Assembly: GCA_017354515.1 (NCBI GenBank)
Contig: JAFMQT010000035.1
Coordinates: 1-16,968, forward strand
Source: Nocardia sp.
GTDB taxonomy: Bacteria; Actinomycetota; Actinomycetes; Mycobacteriales; Mycobacteriaceae
Reading direction: 5' to 3'
DNA length: 16,968 bases
This document shows positions 1-6,569 of this stretch, one piece after another. Every line of letters starts with the position of its first letter. Position 1 is the stretch's first letter. The translations under genes and the position numbers were made by a program. The notes beneath the pieces are model-generated. The model saw only the letters and a list, made by a program, of their open reading frames with translations, searched no databases and was not told where the DNA came from.

Positions 1-24
1 CGATAACCTTGCTGAGCACCACCG

Positions 25-110
25 GTCCGGGTGGCGGAATGGCAGACGCGCTAGCTTGAGGTGCTAGTGTCCTACTAATGGACGTGGGGGTTCAAGTCCC
101 CCTCCGGACA
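25..110 (+). tRNA. tRNA-Leu, anticodon GAG
   Basis: An 86-nt class II tRNA reads directly from the sequence. The acceptor stem is GTCCGGG (25-31) with TCCGGAC (103-109) and discriminator A110. The anticodon stem CTAGC/GCTAG encloses loop TTGAGGT with anticodon GAG at 58-60. A long variable arm follows, and then a T-arm GGGGG-TTCAAGT-CCCCC (86-102). The long variable arm and GAG anticodon give leucine (CUC/CUU codons). No CCA is encoded after A110. The 3' half overlaps an antisense protein reading frame, which suits a tRNA gene used as an integration target. Confidence 0.96.
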
Positions 111-383
111 CAGACACACGGGCGGTCGTGGGTTGGATTCAACCAGGACGGCCCGTGTTTCGTGGTTGTAGGTCAGTTTCAGACCCAACTCCCGATAGAC
201 ATGCAGCTTGTCGACCGGGTCCGCATTTCTCAGGATGGCGACCAACCCGCCGAGCGAATCCACAATCTCTCGGATTTCGCCCCTGCTCAGCCGTCGACGC
301 GCCGTGGCCTGTCCCTCCGATGCCGCGACCCTGAGGATTCCACGCCAACCTCGTCTCGTGCCCCAACGCGACGTCTTCGACAT
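75..383 (-). pseudogene. Serine-recombinase-type C-terminal tail, remnant ending inside tRNA-Leu
   Basis: This 102-codon frame resembles the extreme C-terminal tail of large actinobacterial serine recombinases. The telling part is the segment around IVDSLGGLVAILRNADPVDK followed by LGLKLTY, the 'LRDADPADK...YRQLGLRLTY' type of tail I know from Nocardia and Mycobacterium. The catalytic resolvase domain and the zinc-ribbon recombinase domain are absent, and nothing recognisable of them lies upstream (384-520). The last 10-12 codons (CPEGDLNPHVH) are only the tRNA-Leu gene read backwards, so the native stop has been lost or replaced at a tRNA junction. I infer a leftover of an element integrated at, or recombined beside, the tRNA 3' end. 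A small free-standing protein of this shape is the alternative. Assignment is from memory of the family, without alignment. Confidence 0.55.
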
Positions 384-391
384 CGATCAGC

Positions 392-419
392 CCCTCGGAC
401 TGTTCCGACAGTCCGAGGG
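392..419. repeat. Perfect 12-bp hairpin, possible terminator
   Basis: CCCTCGGACTGT (392-403) and ACAGTCCGAGGG (408-419) are exact reverse complements around a 4-nt TCCG loop. The stem is strong and GC-rich. No T-run follows on either strand, so it would be a non-canonical (actinobacterial-type) terminator or a transcript-stabilising structure. It lies just outside the 5' end of the recombinase remnant and 100 bp before the ABM gene. Confidence 0.5.
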
Positions 420-519
420 CCCCGATGCTTTACGCGGCTCGTCGCGATGGCGTGTGGAGTGGACCCGCGACACCGCGAGCACGAGAACAAGCCAGATGTG
501 CAGGTAATCGTGAGCGACC

Positions 520-837
520 GTGGAACCACGCCTCCCCGACGACGCCGGCGTCACTGTCTTCAACGTCTTCACCGTCCGACCGGACAATCAGCAGGCGCTG
601 ATCGACTCCATCACCGCCAACGGCGATGTCTCCGACATTCCGGGCCTGCTCGGCATGCGCCTGTTGCGCAGCGCCGACGGCACCCAGGTTGTCAACCATA
701 TGCGCTGGGACAGTGCGCAATCCATGCAGGCCGCGATGCGCGACGACCCGCGCATCGCTGCCACCAAGAACCGGGTCGGCCAGTTGATCGAAGGCGCGAG
801 CCCCGTCCGCTACGAGGTTGCCGCCGTCCTGAAGTAG
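520..837 (+). CDS. Antibiotic biosynthesis monooxygenase (ABM) domain protein
   Basis: The product is about 105 aa, the length of a single dimeric alpha+beta-barrel ABM domain. It has the usual order of strand (VTVFNVFTVRP), helix (NQQALIDSI), the 'IPGLLGMRLLRSADGTQVVNHMRWDS' strand pair, a helix of AAMRDDPRIAA type, and a closing strand (YEVAAVL). ABM proteins are small cytoplasmic cofactor-independent monooxygenases or haem/quinone-handling proteins; the substrate here is unknown. The GTG at 520 is the only start in frame after a TGA at 511-513, and it lacks a clear ribosome site. A GTG at 510 behind CAGGTAATC would give MSDRGTTPP, and removing one C from the CCCC run at 534-537 would join that to DDAGVTVF. 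The true start may therefore be 510 with a one-base change, or a sequencing error. It stands alone; the next gene is on the other strand. Confidence 0.72.
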   Translation: MEPRLPDDAGVTVFNVFTVRPDNQQALIDSITANGDVSDIPGLLGMRLLRSADGTQVVNHMRWDSAQSMQAAMRDDPRIAATKNRVGQLIEGASPVRYEVAAVLK

Positions 838-895
838 AGCCCTCCTGTACCCGTCCAGCAGCGTTGCGTGCTCGCGGACGGTGCACGGACTCGGT

Positions 896-1422
896 TCAGA
901 AGGTGTGGCGGGTCTGGATGAACGGGGCTCTGCCGAAGGTCAGGATTTTGGTGGGCAGGACGCGGAACACGATCGCATCACCACCCGTTCCTGCCGCTCC
1001 CCCCGCCGCTTCATGCGTGCGTTGCAGGCGGCCGTCGTCAACTCGGTACCGCCACTGGCCATCCCATTTGGTTGCCCAGGCGTCAGCGAGCCGCTGCAGG
1101 ACGTGCGGGTCGGTGGCCGGTGTCGCGGTGCCCTCGACGACGATGTCCAGGCCGCGGTCCCACCGGTGCATCCGGTGGTCAGCGCCACGTGCGGGTTGCC
1201 GCGCAGGTTGTGGGCTTTTTGCTCGTCTTCTCCGGTCGCGAAGTAGATCGCGTCGTCGAGCCAGATCGCGACCAGTGGTGTGATGTGCGGGCGGCCACCG
1301 GCGCGGATGGTGGTGAGCCAGAATAGTTGCGCGCCTTCGAGTGTGGCCAGGGCGGTAGACCACGGGGTGGGTGTCGCGCCGGGCTGGCTGTATCGATGGT
1401 CGAGCGTGGTTGTCGTGTTCAT
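896..1422 (-). pseudogene. Pyridoxamine-phosphate-oxidase-like split-barrel flavin/F420 protein, frameshifted
   Basis: Two overlapping frames together make one PPOX-family protein of about 175 aa. The first (from ATG at 1422, MNTTTTLDHRYSQPG) carries LFWLTTIRAGGRPHITPL, IWLDDAIYFATG and NPHVALTTGC. The second carries RWDRGLDIVVEGTATP, the WDGQWRYRVDDG loop and the conserved end TKILTFGRAPFIQTRHTF. They join at about 1163-1168, where the minus strand reads TGC-ACCGGTGGGAC. Relatives read TTGCNRWD, so TGC-AAC-CGG-TGG-GAC minus one A explains the shift. Such proteins bind FMN or F420 in a split beta-barrel and reduce small substrates. The gene starts 19 nt after DUF899 and is last in the operon. 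The weak feature at its start is a poor ribosome site (GGGACC). A sequencing error rather than decay is possible. Confidence 0.75.
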
Positions 1423-1441
1423 CAGATCGGGTCCCGGTCGG

Positions 1442-2290
1442 CTAGTGGCAGCGATGGGCCGGTGCGTGTTCGGCTGTCGAGGTGGTGAGGGGCTCGGGGT
1501 GCCCGGTGGCCAGCCGGTGCCACTGTTCGATCGGACGCCCTTGCGGCCAGGCCGAAATCGGTTGCCACTGTGGCGATCCGGTGGCGGTGCGGACATTGGT
1601 GCAGCGCTGGGGCCACCGGTCCGGTGTGTCCTGCCAGGACTCCTGGCGTCCGTACACGGTCAGGTCCATCAGCGCGTAGCTGTGATCCATCGCTTCGACA
1701 CCGCGCCGGGTGGTCCAATAGGTTTCGAAGACCCGCTCACCGTCACGCACATATGCCACGAGATGGAACAGGCCGAGTTCGCGTCCGGCGAGCAGACTTT
1801 CCAGCGACGGCTGGGCCGAATACCAGGGCATCTCCCAGCCCATGAAGTCGCGGTAACGGCGGCTGTCCGCATAACAGGCCTGCGGGTCGCCTCCCGGAGT
1901 GGAGACGTTACGTCCCTGGCACAGGACGGCGAACGTGACATCGCGCGAGTGCAGGTAGGACAGTCCGGTGACCTGGCTGGTGTAGAAGGTACAGCCTTCG
2001 CACTGTTCGGCCGCGGGGCGTCCCGGATTCCACATGAAATAGTAGGCGAGCAGCTGCCGGCGGCCTTCGAACGTGTCGAGCAGACTCACGGTGCCCTCGG
2101 GCCCCAGCAGCGGCAGTTGCCCGTCCACCTCGACCATCGGCAGCCGCCGACGTTCGGCGGCGATCGCGTCCCCTTCGCGGGTATGGGCCTTCTCCCGGAT
2201 ACGGAGGGTATCGAGCGCGGCCTGGAACGTGGCGCGGTCGACAGCCGGGGGCAGCGCGGCGGCGCCAGGGTCGGTCGGGTCGTCAATCAT
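1442..2290 (-). CDS. DUF899 family thioredoxin-like protein
   Basis: The roughly 282-aa product has the hallmarks of DUF899 (thioredoxin-fold) proteins: VEVDGQLPLLGPEGTVSLLDTFEGRRQLLAYYFMW, then the CEGC pair in EQCEGCTFYTSQVTGL, then WYSAQPS, HLVAYVRDGERVFETYWTT and the late ALMDLTVYGRQESWQDTP. The C-terminal WPQ..PIEQWHRLATGHPEP stretch is also typical. The role is not established for the family; the CxxC pair suggests redox chemistry. I choose ATG 2290 because AGGAG lies 9 nt upstream (2300-2304). The ATG at 2299 directly abuts that AGGAG and would be too close. The start sits inside the end of arsR (stop at 2283), so translation is probably coupled. Confidence 0.85.
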   Translation of the reverse strand: MIDDPTDPGAAALPPAVDRATFQAALDTLRIREKAHTREGDAIAAERRRLPMVEVDGQLPLLGPEGTVSLLDTFEGRRQLLAYYFMWNPGRPAAEQCEGCTFYTSQVTGLSYLHSRDVTFAVLCQGRNVSTPGGDPQACYADSRRYRDFMGWEMPWYSAQPSLESLLAGRELGLFHLVAYVRDGERVFETYWTTRRGVEAMDHSYALMDLTVYGRQESWQDTPDRWPQRCTNVRTATGSPQWQPISAWPQGRPIEQWHRLATGHPEPLTTSTAEHAPAHRCH

Positions 2291-2657
2291 CGGGATCATC
2301 TCCTGATCGTGGTGTGGATCGAATGGTGGTGCGGGCGTGGGCGGTTTCGGCGAGCTGTTTGATCGCGACCAGGCGCCGGTCCCAGCGGGCGGCGAGGTCG
2401 GCCATGGCTCGGGTGGCGTGGTCGAGGCGGTCGGGCCGGACCCGGTACAGCACCTGTTTTCCCTGCTTGTGCCGCGTCACGAGCCCGGCCTGTTCGAGGA
2501 CGGCCAAATGTTTGGAGACGGCCTGGCGGGAGAACGGCACCTGTGTGGCCAACCCGCTGGCGCTGACCTCGCCGCCGGTGATCAGCAGGTCCAGGATCCG
2601 GCGGCGCGACGGTTCGGCGACCGCCGACCACAGCACGTCCTCGGGTTCGGCTGTCAT
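2283..2657 (-). CDS. ArsR-family winged-helix transcriptional regulator
   Basis: The 124-aa product (MTAEPEDVLWSAV...) has the ArsR winged helix: AVAEPSRRRILDLLITGG, then the recognition helix region FSRQAVSKHLAVLEQAGLV, then the wing KQGKQVLYRV. The DNA-binding domain spans about residues 8-85. No CxC metal site is visible, so it belongs to the non-metal ArsR group usually paired with an SRPBCC/AHSA1 gene. ATG 2657 overlaps the SRPBCC stop by ATGA (2654-2657), which is strong evidence for one operon. A longer frame upstream exists but only rereads the SRPBCC gene. It most likely represses its own operon through the palindromes at 3121-3171. Confidence 0.93.
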   Translation of the reverse strand: MTAEPEDVLWSAVAEPSRRRILDLLITGGEVSASGLATQVPFSRQAVSKHLAVLEQAGLVTRHKQGKQVLYRVRPDRLDHATRAMADLAARWDRRLVAIKQLAETAHARTTIRSTPRSGDDPDD

Positions 2658-3094
2658 CGCCGGACGGCGAGAACGGCGGTGAGGCGGTCGAGGAACTCGC
2701 CCCACCCCTCGCGGTGCTCGTCGGTGTAACGCTGCTTGTCCGGCTCGGGCCATTCGCGTAGCTCATGGCCGCCTTCGACCACCCGAAGCCGGGTGCGCTC
2801 ATCGCCTTCCGGTGTAAGAGTGAACTCGACGAGCATCGAATTACCGGTAACCGGCTCCTGATCGGCCGGATGGTTCCAGCGGAACGAGAAGCGCCGGGGC
2901 GGATCGACGGTCTCGACCACGACCGGCCCGCCCTGATCCCCGAAGCCCATATAGCCGTGTGCGCCGGGCTCGATCACAAGCTCGACGCGGTCGGCGAACC
3001 ACAAGCTCATCTGATCCGGTTCGGCGATCGTTCGCCACACCACCTCGGCGGGCGCGTCGATCACAATCTCCCGTTCGATCGCCAATGCTGACAT
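2654..3094 (-). CDS. SRPBCC/AHSA1-type (START-like) domain protein
   Basis: The 146-aa product starts with the classic AHSA1-like opening (IEREIVIDAPAEVVWRTIAEPDQMSLWF) and continues with PRRFSFRW, the TRLRVVEGG strand and the WGEFLDRL terminal helix. These helix-grip proteins bind hydrophobic ligands in a cavity; the ArsR-AHSA1 pair is common in actinobacteria, but its ligand is generally unknown. ATG 3094 has GAGGAG 7 nt upstream. It is the first gene of the four-gene minus-strand operon and overlaps arsR by four bases. Confidence 0.92.
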   Translation of the reverse strand: MSALAIEREIVIDAPAEVVWRTIAEPDQMSLWFADRVELVIEPGAHGYMGFGDQGGPVVVETVDPPRRFSFRWNHPADQEPVTGNSMLVEFTLTPEGDERTRLRVVEGGHELREWPEPDKQRYTDEHREGWGEFLDRLTAVLAVRR

Positions 3095-3120
3095 CGCTAC
3101 TCCTCGGCGGACTACTCATG

Positions 3121-3171
3121 TGCAACCAAAGGTAGCACGTGATGACTTGTGCATGCAACAAATGGTTGCAT
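3121..3171 (-). promoter_or_regulatory. Promoter and probable ArsR operators of the SRPBCC-ArsR-DUF899 operon
   Basis: ATGCAAC (3153-3159) and GTTGCAT (3165-3171) form a perfect 7-bp inverted repeat with a 5-nt spacer. A further half-site, TGCAACC, lies at 3121-3127. On the minus strand a -35-like TTGCAT (3158-3153) sits 18 nt from a -10-like TACCTT (3134-3129), so the palindrome covers the -35 and the half-site lies just after the -10. This geometry fits autorepression by the ArsR protein. Binding is inferred. Confidence 0.55.
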
Positions 3172-3208
3172 ACCGCCTTCGGTCTGCTCTCACGCCGCGA
3201 TCTGATCG

Positions 3209-3366
3209 AATGTCCAGGTCAACGACGCCGTGCTCCACGGCCTCCCCCACGATTACACCCTCCGCGACGGGGACCTGCTGAGCATGGACATCGCCGCGCC
3301 CACAGCGAACACACCATCGCCATTACCGACGGCGAACCCCTCGTCCTGACCCGCCGGGCGGCGTGA
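3209..3366 (+). pseudogene. Methionine aminopeptidase remnant with the centre deleted
   Basis: From 3209, frame 1 reads NVQVNDAVLHGLPHDYTLRD then GDLLSMDIAAP, which is the type I MetAP 'VNDEVCHGIP...L..GDIVNIDV' segment including the active-site histidine. At about 3298-3302 the frame shifts into SEHTIAITDGEPLVLT and a TGA at 3364, matching the MetAP C-terminus ('EHTVLVT..G..VLT'). Roughly 150 residues between these motifs, with most metal ligands, are missing, and the N-terminal third is also gone. It cannot make an active enzyme. It lies in the space between two oppositely oriented operons and uses no recognisable start. Confidence 0.75.
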
Positions 3367-3550
3367 AACGCGCGGTTGCTGCGGACGCGCGTGTACGACA
3401 ACAGCTTTCGGCAGCACACTGGTCCTACACGCGACCTGAAAGCAACGCGCACATGCGACTGTCGCGTACTCGGCCCGCAGCGTCGGCCGTTGTCGGCGAA
3501 CCGAACCGGTGGACATCGCCGGGTGAGACGTGACTCACGACGGGGTTGTT

Positions 3551-3602
3551 ATTGGATCGCTCGTTCCGGTACGGTCGCTCCAATTGAAGCGAAACACGTG
3601 TT
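3551..3602 (+). promoter_or_regulatory. Leader of the TetR/OYE operon with two palindromes
   Basis: The 3367-3650 stretch has no gene I can support. It holds an inverted repeat ATTGGA (3551-3556)/TCCAAT (3579-3584) and a perfect 10-bp palindrome AACACGTGTT (3593-3602). The CACGTGTT core recurs twice in the 3' end of the tetR gene (4277-4284, 4295-4302), just before the OYE gene. I infer candidate operators for the TetR protein. Confidence 0.4.
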
Positions 3603-3650
3603 CAGCGTTGTGCCGGCCGGTTGCCGACGGAAGGGTGGTGAGGGGCTGTC

Positions 3651-4325
3651 GTGGCCAGACGCAGAGTGCATTCTGTCGATGATCTGCTCGATGTCGCCGA
3701 GCAGATCGTGACCAGTGCCGATCCGGCAGGGCTGACGCTGCGTAGTCTCGCGAGGGCCGCGGGCGCGGCGAACGGGACGATTTATCACGCGTTCAGCTCC
3801 AAGGACCAGCTGCTTGCCCAGCTGTGGCTGCGGGCCTGGTCTCGGCTCAACGAACTGATGGCCGAGGCGCACGGCGAGGTGCGCGATAGCGGGAGCGGTG
3901 TGGCTGCGGTCGTCGCGGTCGCGTTGGCTCCCGTCGCGTTCGTTCGCCGGTTTCCGGACAGTGCGCGGTTGTTCTTCGCCCAGCGTCGTGACCAGCTGTT
4001 CTCCGAGGACTTGCCACCCGATATCGAAGCCGAGCTCCGGGCCGTTCACAAGAGTTTCGTCGACCTGCTCATCACGCTCGCGAAGGGGGTATGGGATCGC
4101 GGTGACCGCGACGCGGTCGAGGCGATCGCGGTGTGTGTGGTCGACATCCCGACCGGCATTCTGCGGCGCCGGATCGTCGAGGGCCAGTTCGTCGACGAGG
4201 CCACCAGCCAGCGGCTCGAGGCGGCCGTGCGCGCTGTCGTAGCCCTTCCCCTTCCACCGCGTGTGGACAAGCCGCCACGTGTTGATGAGACGCCACGTGT
4301 TGATGAGACGAGGAGCAACTCATGA
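3651..4325 (+). CDS. TetR-family transcriptional regulator
   Basis: The 224-aa product opens with a TetR helix-turn-helix, about residues 8-55: LLDVAEQIV, then LTLRSLARAAGAANGTIYHAF, then SSKDQLLAQLW. A helical ligand domain follows. GTG 3651 is preceded by GAGGGG at good spacing. The C-terminus is odd: a PPRVDKPPRVDETPRVDETR tail made by three copies of an 18-bp DNA repeat. Its TGA (4323-4325) overlaps the ATG of the OYE gene in an ATGA, so it is the first gene of the operon and probably its repressor. The inducer is unknown but is probably a substrate of the pathway that follows. Confidence 0.92.
   Translation: MARRRVHSVDDLLDVAEQIVTSADPAGLTLRSLARAAGAANGTIYHAFSSKDQLLAQLWLRAWSRLNELMAEAHGEVRDSGSGVAAVVAVALAPVAFVRRFPDSARLFFAQRRDQLFSEDLPPDIEAELRAVHKSFVDLLITLAKGVWDRGDRDAVEAIAVCVVDIPTGILRRRIVEGQFVDEATSQRLEAAVRAVVALPLPPRVDKPPRVDETPRVDETRSNS
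4257..4310 (+). repeat. Three tandem 18-bp repeats at the 3' end of tetR
   Basis: CCACGTGTTGATGAGACG occurs twice exactly (4275-4292, 4293-4310), preceded by a diverged copy (4257-4274). Each copy encodes six residues of PRVDET type. The exact copies carry CACGTGTT, also in the tetR leader palindrome, and end one base before the AGGAG ribosome site (4311-4315) of the OYE gene. They could be pure coding slippage or an internal operator. Confidence 0.85.
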
Positions 4326-5611
4326 CCGGCACCTCTGCCACCGCGGAGAGCACATGCGCGGCGACCGGGACGGCTGCGGTCGTGGACCGCGGCCCGCTGG
4401 CGCGGCCGTTCACGCTGCCGAACGGCTTCGTGATCGGCAACCGGCTCGCCAAGGCGGCGCTGAGTGAGGGGTTGGGTCGTAAGGATTACTCGCCGGGAAG
4501 CCGGATCGGCAACCTCTACGCCCGGTGGGCCGGTAGCGGTGTCGGATTGTCGATCACCGGCAACGTGATGGTCGATCGCACCCAGACCGGAGAGCCCGGC
4601 AACATCGTGGTCGAGGATCGTCGTGACTTCGATGACCTGGTGGCCTGGGCCGATACCGCCAAGGCGGGCGGGTCGAAGGTGTGGGTTCAGATCAACCACC
4701 CCGGCCGCCAGATACCGCGGACGGTCGGGACCGATCCGGTGGCGCCGTCGGCGATCGCGCTGCCCGGTTCGGCGAAGCTGTTCGCGACGCCGCGTGAACT
4801 CACCGCAGCCGAGGTCCGCGACATCATCGCGCGTTTCGCGACCACTGCCCGCGTGGTCACCGAGGCCGGTTTCGACGGTGTCCAGATCCACGGGGCACAC
4901 GGCTACCTGATCAGCCAGTTCCTGTCGCCGTTGTCCAATCAGCGCACCGACGAGTGGGTTGGTACCGCCGATAAGCGGCACCGCTTCGTGCTGGAGATCG
5001 TCCGGGCGATCCGGGCCGAGGTCGGGACCGAGGTGCCGGTCGGTATCAAGCTCAACTCGGCCGACTTCCAGAAGGGCGGTTTCTCCGAGGACGAGTCGGT
5101 CGAGGTCGTGCACAAGCTCGACGACGAGGGCATCGACCTCCTCGAGGTTTCCGGCGGCACCTACACCAGTTCGGCGATGCTCGGCGTCGACGAGTCGTTG
5201 AAGGAGAGCACACGCAAGCGCGAAGCGTATTTCCTGGCGTATGCGGAGCGGGTTCGTGCGGCTCGTCCCGAGCTGCCGTTAATGCTGACCGGCGGCTTCC
5301 GCACCGCCGAGGGCATGGTCGAGGCGCTCGAGTCCGGCGCGATCGACCTCGTGGGCTTGGGGCGCCCGTTGTGCGTCCAGTCGGACTTCCCGGCCCGGCT
5401 GCTGGCCGGTGAGGTCGACGACAGCGTGGTGGTCCCGCATCGCACCGGCATCCGCCTGCTCGACAACCTCACCGAACTCACCTATTACAGCGTGCAGCTG
5501 TGGCGGATGGGTAACGGGAAAGCCCCGGCGCCCGACCGTCACCCCGTGCTCAACGTCGGCGAGTACCTGCTCCACAACGGGCCCGAGAGTCTGCGACCTG
5601 CACGCGCCTGA
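4322..5611 (+). CDS. Old yellow enzyme family NADH:flavin oxidoreductase
   Basis: The 429-aa product is a single TIM-barrel OYE without the FeS and NAD domains of 2,4-dienoyl-CoA reductases. Visible motifs are QINHPGRQ (123-130), GFDGVQIHGAHGYLISQFLSP (183-203) with H190/H193 for the substrate carbonyl and Y195 as likely proton donor, the following SNQRTDEWVG (205-214), TGGFR (323-327) and DLVGLGRPL (342-350) for FMN phosphate. Such enzymes reduce activated C=C bonds, and some members reduce nitro or quinone groups, in the cytoplasm. ATG 4322 has AGGAG 6 nt upstream and overlaps the tetR stop. An N-terminal leader of about 25 residues precedes the barrel. Confidence 0.95.
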   Translation: MTGTSATAESTCAATGTAAVVDRGPLARPFTLPNGFVIGNRLAKAALSEGLGRKDYSPGSRIGNLYARWAGSGVGLSITGNVMVDRTQTGEPGNIVVEDRRDFDDLVAWADTAKAGGSKVWVQINHPGRQIPRTVGTDPVAPSAIALPGSAKLFATPRELTAAEVRDIIARFATTARVVTEAGFDGVQIHGAHGYLISQFLSPLSNQRTDEWVGTADKRHRFVLEIVRAIRAEVGTEVPVGIKLNSADFQKGGFSEDESVEVVHKLDDEGIDLLEVSGGTYTSSAMLGVDESLKESTRKREAYFLAYAERVRAARPELPLMLTGGFRTAEGMVEALESGAIDLVGLGRPLCVQSDFPARLLAGEVDDSVVVPHRTGIRLLDNLTELTYYSVQLWRMGNGKAPAPDRHPVLNVGEYLLHNGPESLRPARA

Positions 5612-5642
5612 CCAGCGACCCACAGCAGCGAGAGGAATCGTG

Positions 5643-6098
5643 ATGCAGAAGATCGTCGTCACCAGGACCATCGAGGCACCCATCGGCGTGGTGTTCGCCG
5701 AATACACCGACCACGAACGCCTCGCCGACCTGCCGATGGTCATCTCGGCCAAGGTCGTCGTGCCCGGCAGGGCGGAGAAGAACGGGCTCGGCGCCGTGCG
5801 GGTCGTCAACGGTGGTGTCGTCGTGCTGCGTGAGGAGATCACCGCGTTCGAGCGGCCGAGGCTGATGGAGTACCGCATCCGCCAGTCGCGCCCGGCCTCG
5901 ACGCATGAACTCGGCCGGGTCGAATTCACCGAGGTCCCCGACGGCACCCGCGTCACATGGACCACGGTGTTCGGCATCACGAACCCGATCCTGCGGAAGG
6001 TCGAGCCCGCCTTCTCCGTCGCGTTCCGGCTGATCTTCACCATGACACTCGACCAGGTCGCCAAGCGCGCGGTCGCGGCAGCGCGGAAGGGACGCTGA
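5643..6098 (+). CDS. SRPBCC (START-like) family protein
   Basis: The 151-aa product begins MQKIVVTRTIEAPIGVVFAE with the N-terminal strand and helix of the helix-grip fold. It continues with GLGAVRVV, the LREEITAFERPRLMEYRI strands, GRVEFTEVPDGTRVTWTTVF, and a long C-terminal helix ending VAKRAVAAARKGR. It probably binds a hydrophobic pathway intermediate or carries out a small cyclase/hydratase-type step; no catalytic residues can be assigned. ATG 5643 is chosen because AGAGGA lies 6-7 nt upstream and the homology begins there. It follows the OYE gene by 31 nt and precedes the F420-type gene by 3 nt. Confidence 0.88.
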   Translation: MQKIVVTRTIEAPIGVVFAEYTDHERLADLPMVISAKVVVPGRAEKNGLGAVRVVNGGVVVLREEITAFERPRLMEYRIRQSRPASTHELGRVEFTEVPDGTRVTWTTVFGITNPILRKVEPAFSVAFRLIFTMTLDQVAKRAVAAARKGR

Positions 6099-6101
6099 CT
6101 C

Positions 6102-6569
6102 GTGATGTGGGGTGCGACCGTCGATCCGATGCGCCGGAAGTTTCAACTCGAGCGTGGGGTCGGCCGGTATATCGCCAACCCGGCAGTGCGAGCGTTGAGC
6201 CGTGCGGGCATCGACATCGTGATGCTGACCGAGCTGGAAACGACCGGCCGCAAGACGGGGCTGGCCCGCGTTATCCCCGTGGCCGCGTCGTTCGACGACG
6301 ACGGCGCGTGGGTCATCTCCCAGCACGGCACCCGCTCGGGCTGGGGCGCCAACATCACCGCCGACCCCGAGGTACGAATCCGCCGAGGTAAGCAGTGGCG
6401 CACCGGACATGCTCACTTCGTGCACGATGACGATGTCGAGGCCCGTGCACGCTCGTTCAGCACCAACCCGATCGCCTCCGTCCTTGGGGCCGCGACGTTC
6501 GCTGCCCTGCAGACGACGCCGGTGTCGGTCCGCATCACCTTCACCGATCAATCGAGAGGACCTGAGTAG
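6102..6569 (+). CDS. Deazaflavin (F420)-dependent nitroreductase-family protein, Ddn-like
   Basis: The 155-aa product matches the Ddn/PF04075 family of split-barrel F420H2-dependent reductases. It shows LTELETTGRKTGLARVIPV, then FDDDGAWVISQHGTRSGWGANITADPEV, then WRTGHAHFVHDDDVEARA. Members reduce quinones, nitro compounds or enones using F420H2. The start could be GTG 6102 or ATG 6105, both behind GGAAGG at 6087-6092. It begins 3 nt after the SRPBCC stop, and its stop TAG (6567-6569) directly abuts the next ATG, so the genes are co-translated. The actual substrate is unknown. Confidence 0.9.
   Translation: MMWGATVDPMRRKFQLERGVGRYIANPAVRALSRAGIDIVMLTELETTGRKTGLARVIPVAASFDDDGAWVISQHGTRSGWGANITADPEVRIRRGKQWRTGHAHFVHDDDVEARARSFSTNPIASVLGAATFAALQTTPVSVRITFTDQSRGPE

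Noticed and set aside
78..1283. A 401-codon open frame on the plus strand
   Set aside because: It runs through the tRNA-Leu, the ABM gene and antisense of the PPOX-like gene, with an arginine-rich composition typical of GC-rich shadow frames.
1280..2362. A 360-codon plus-strand frame
   Set aside because: It is antisense to the DUF899 gene, which has clear family motifs, a ribosome site and operon context.
4257..4310. CRISPR-like repeat
   Set aside because: The three 18-bp units are directly adjacent without spacers and are in frame within tetR; no cas genes are present.
4046..5113. A 355-codon minus-strand frame
   Set aside because: It is antisense to tetR and the OYE gene and contains no recognisable domain.
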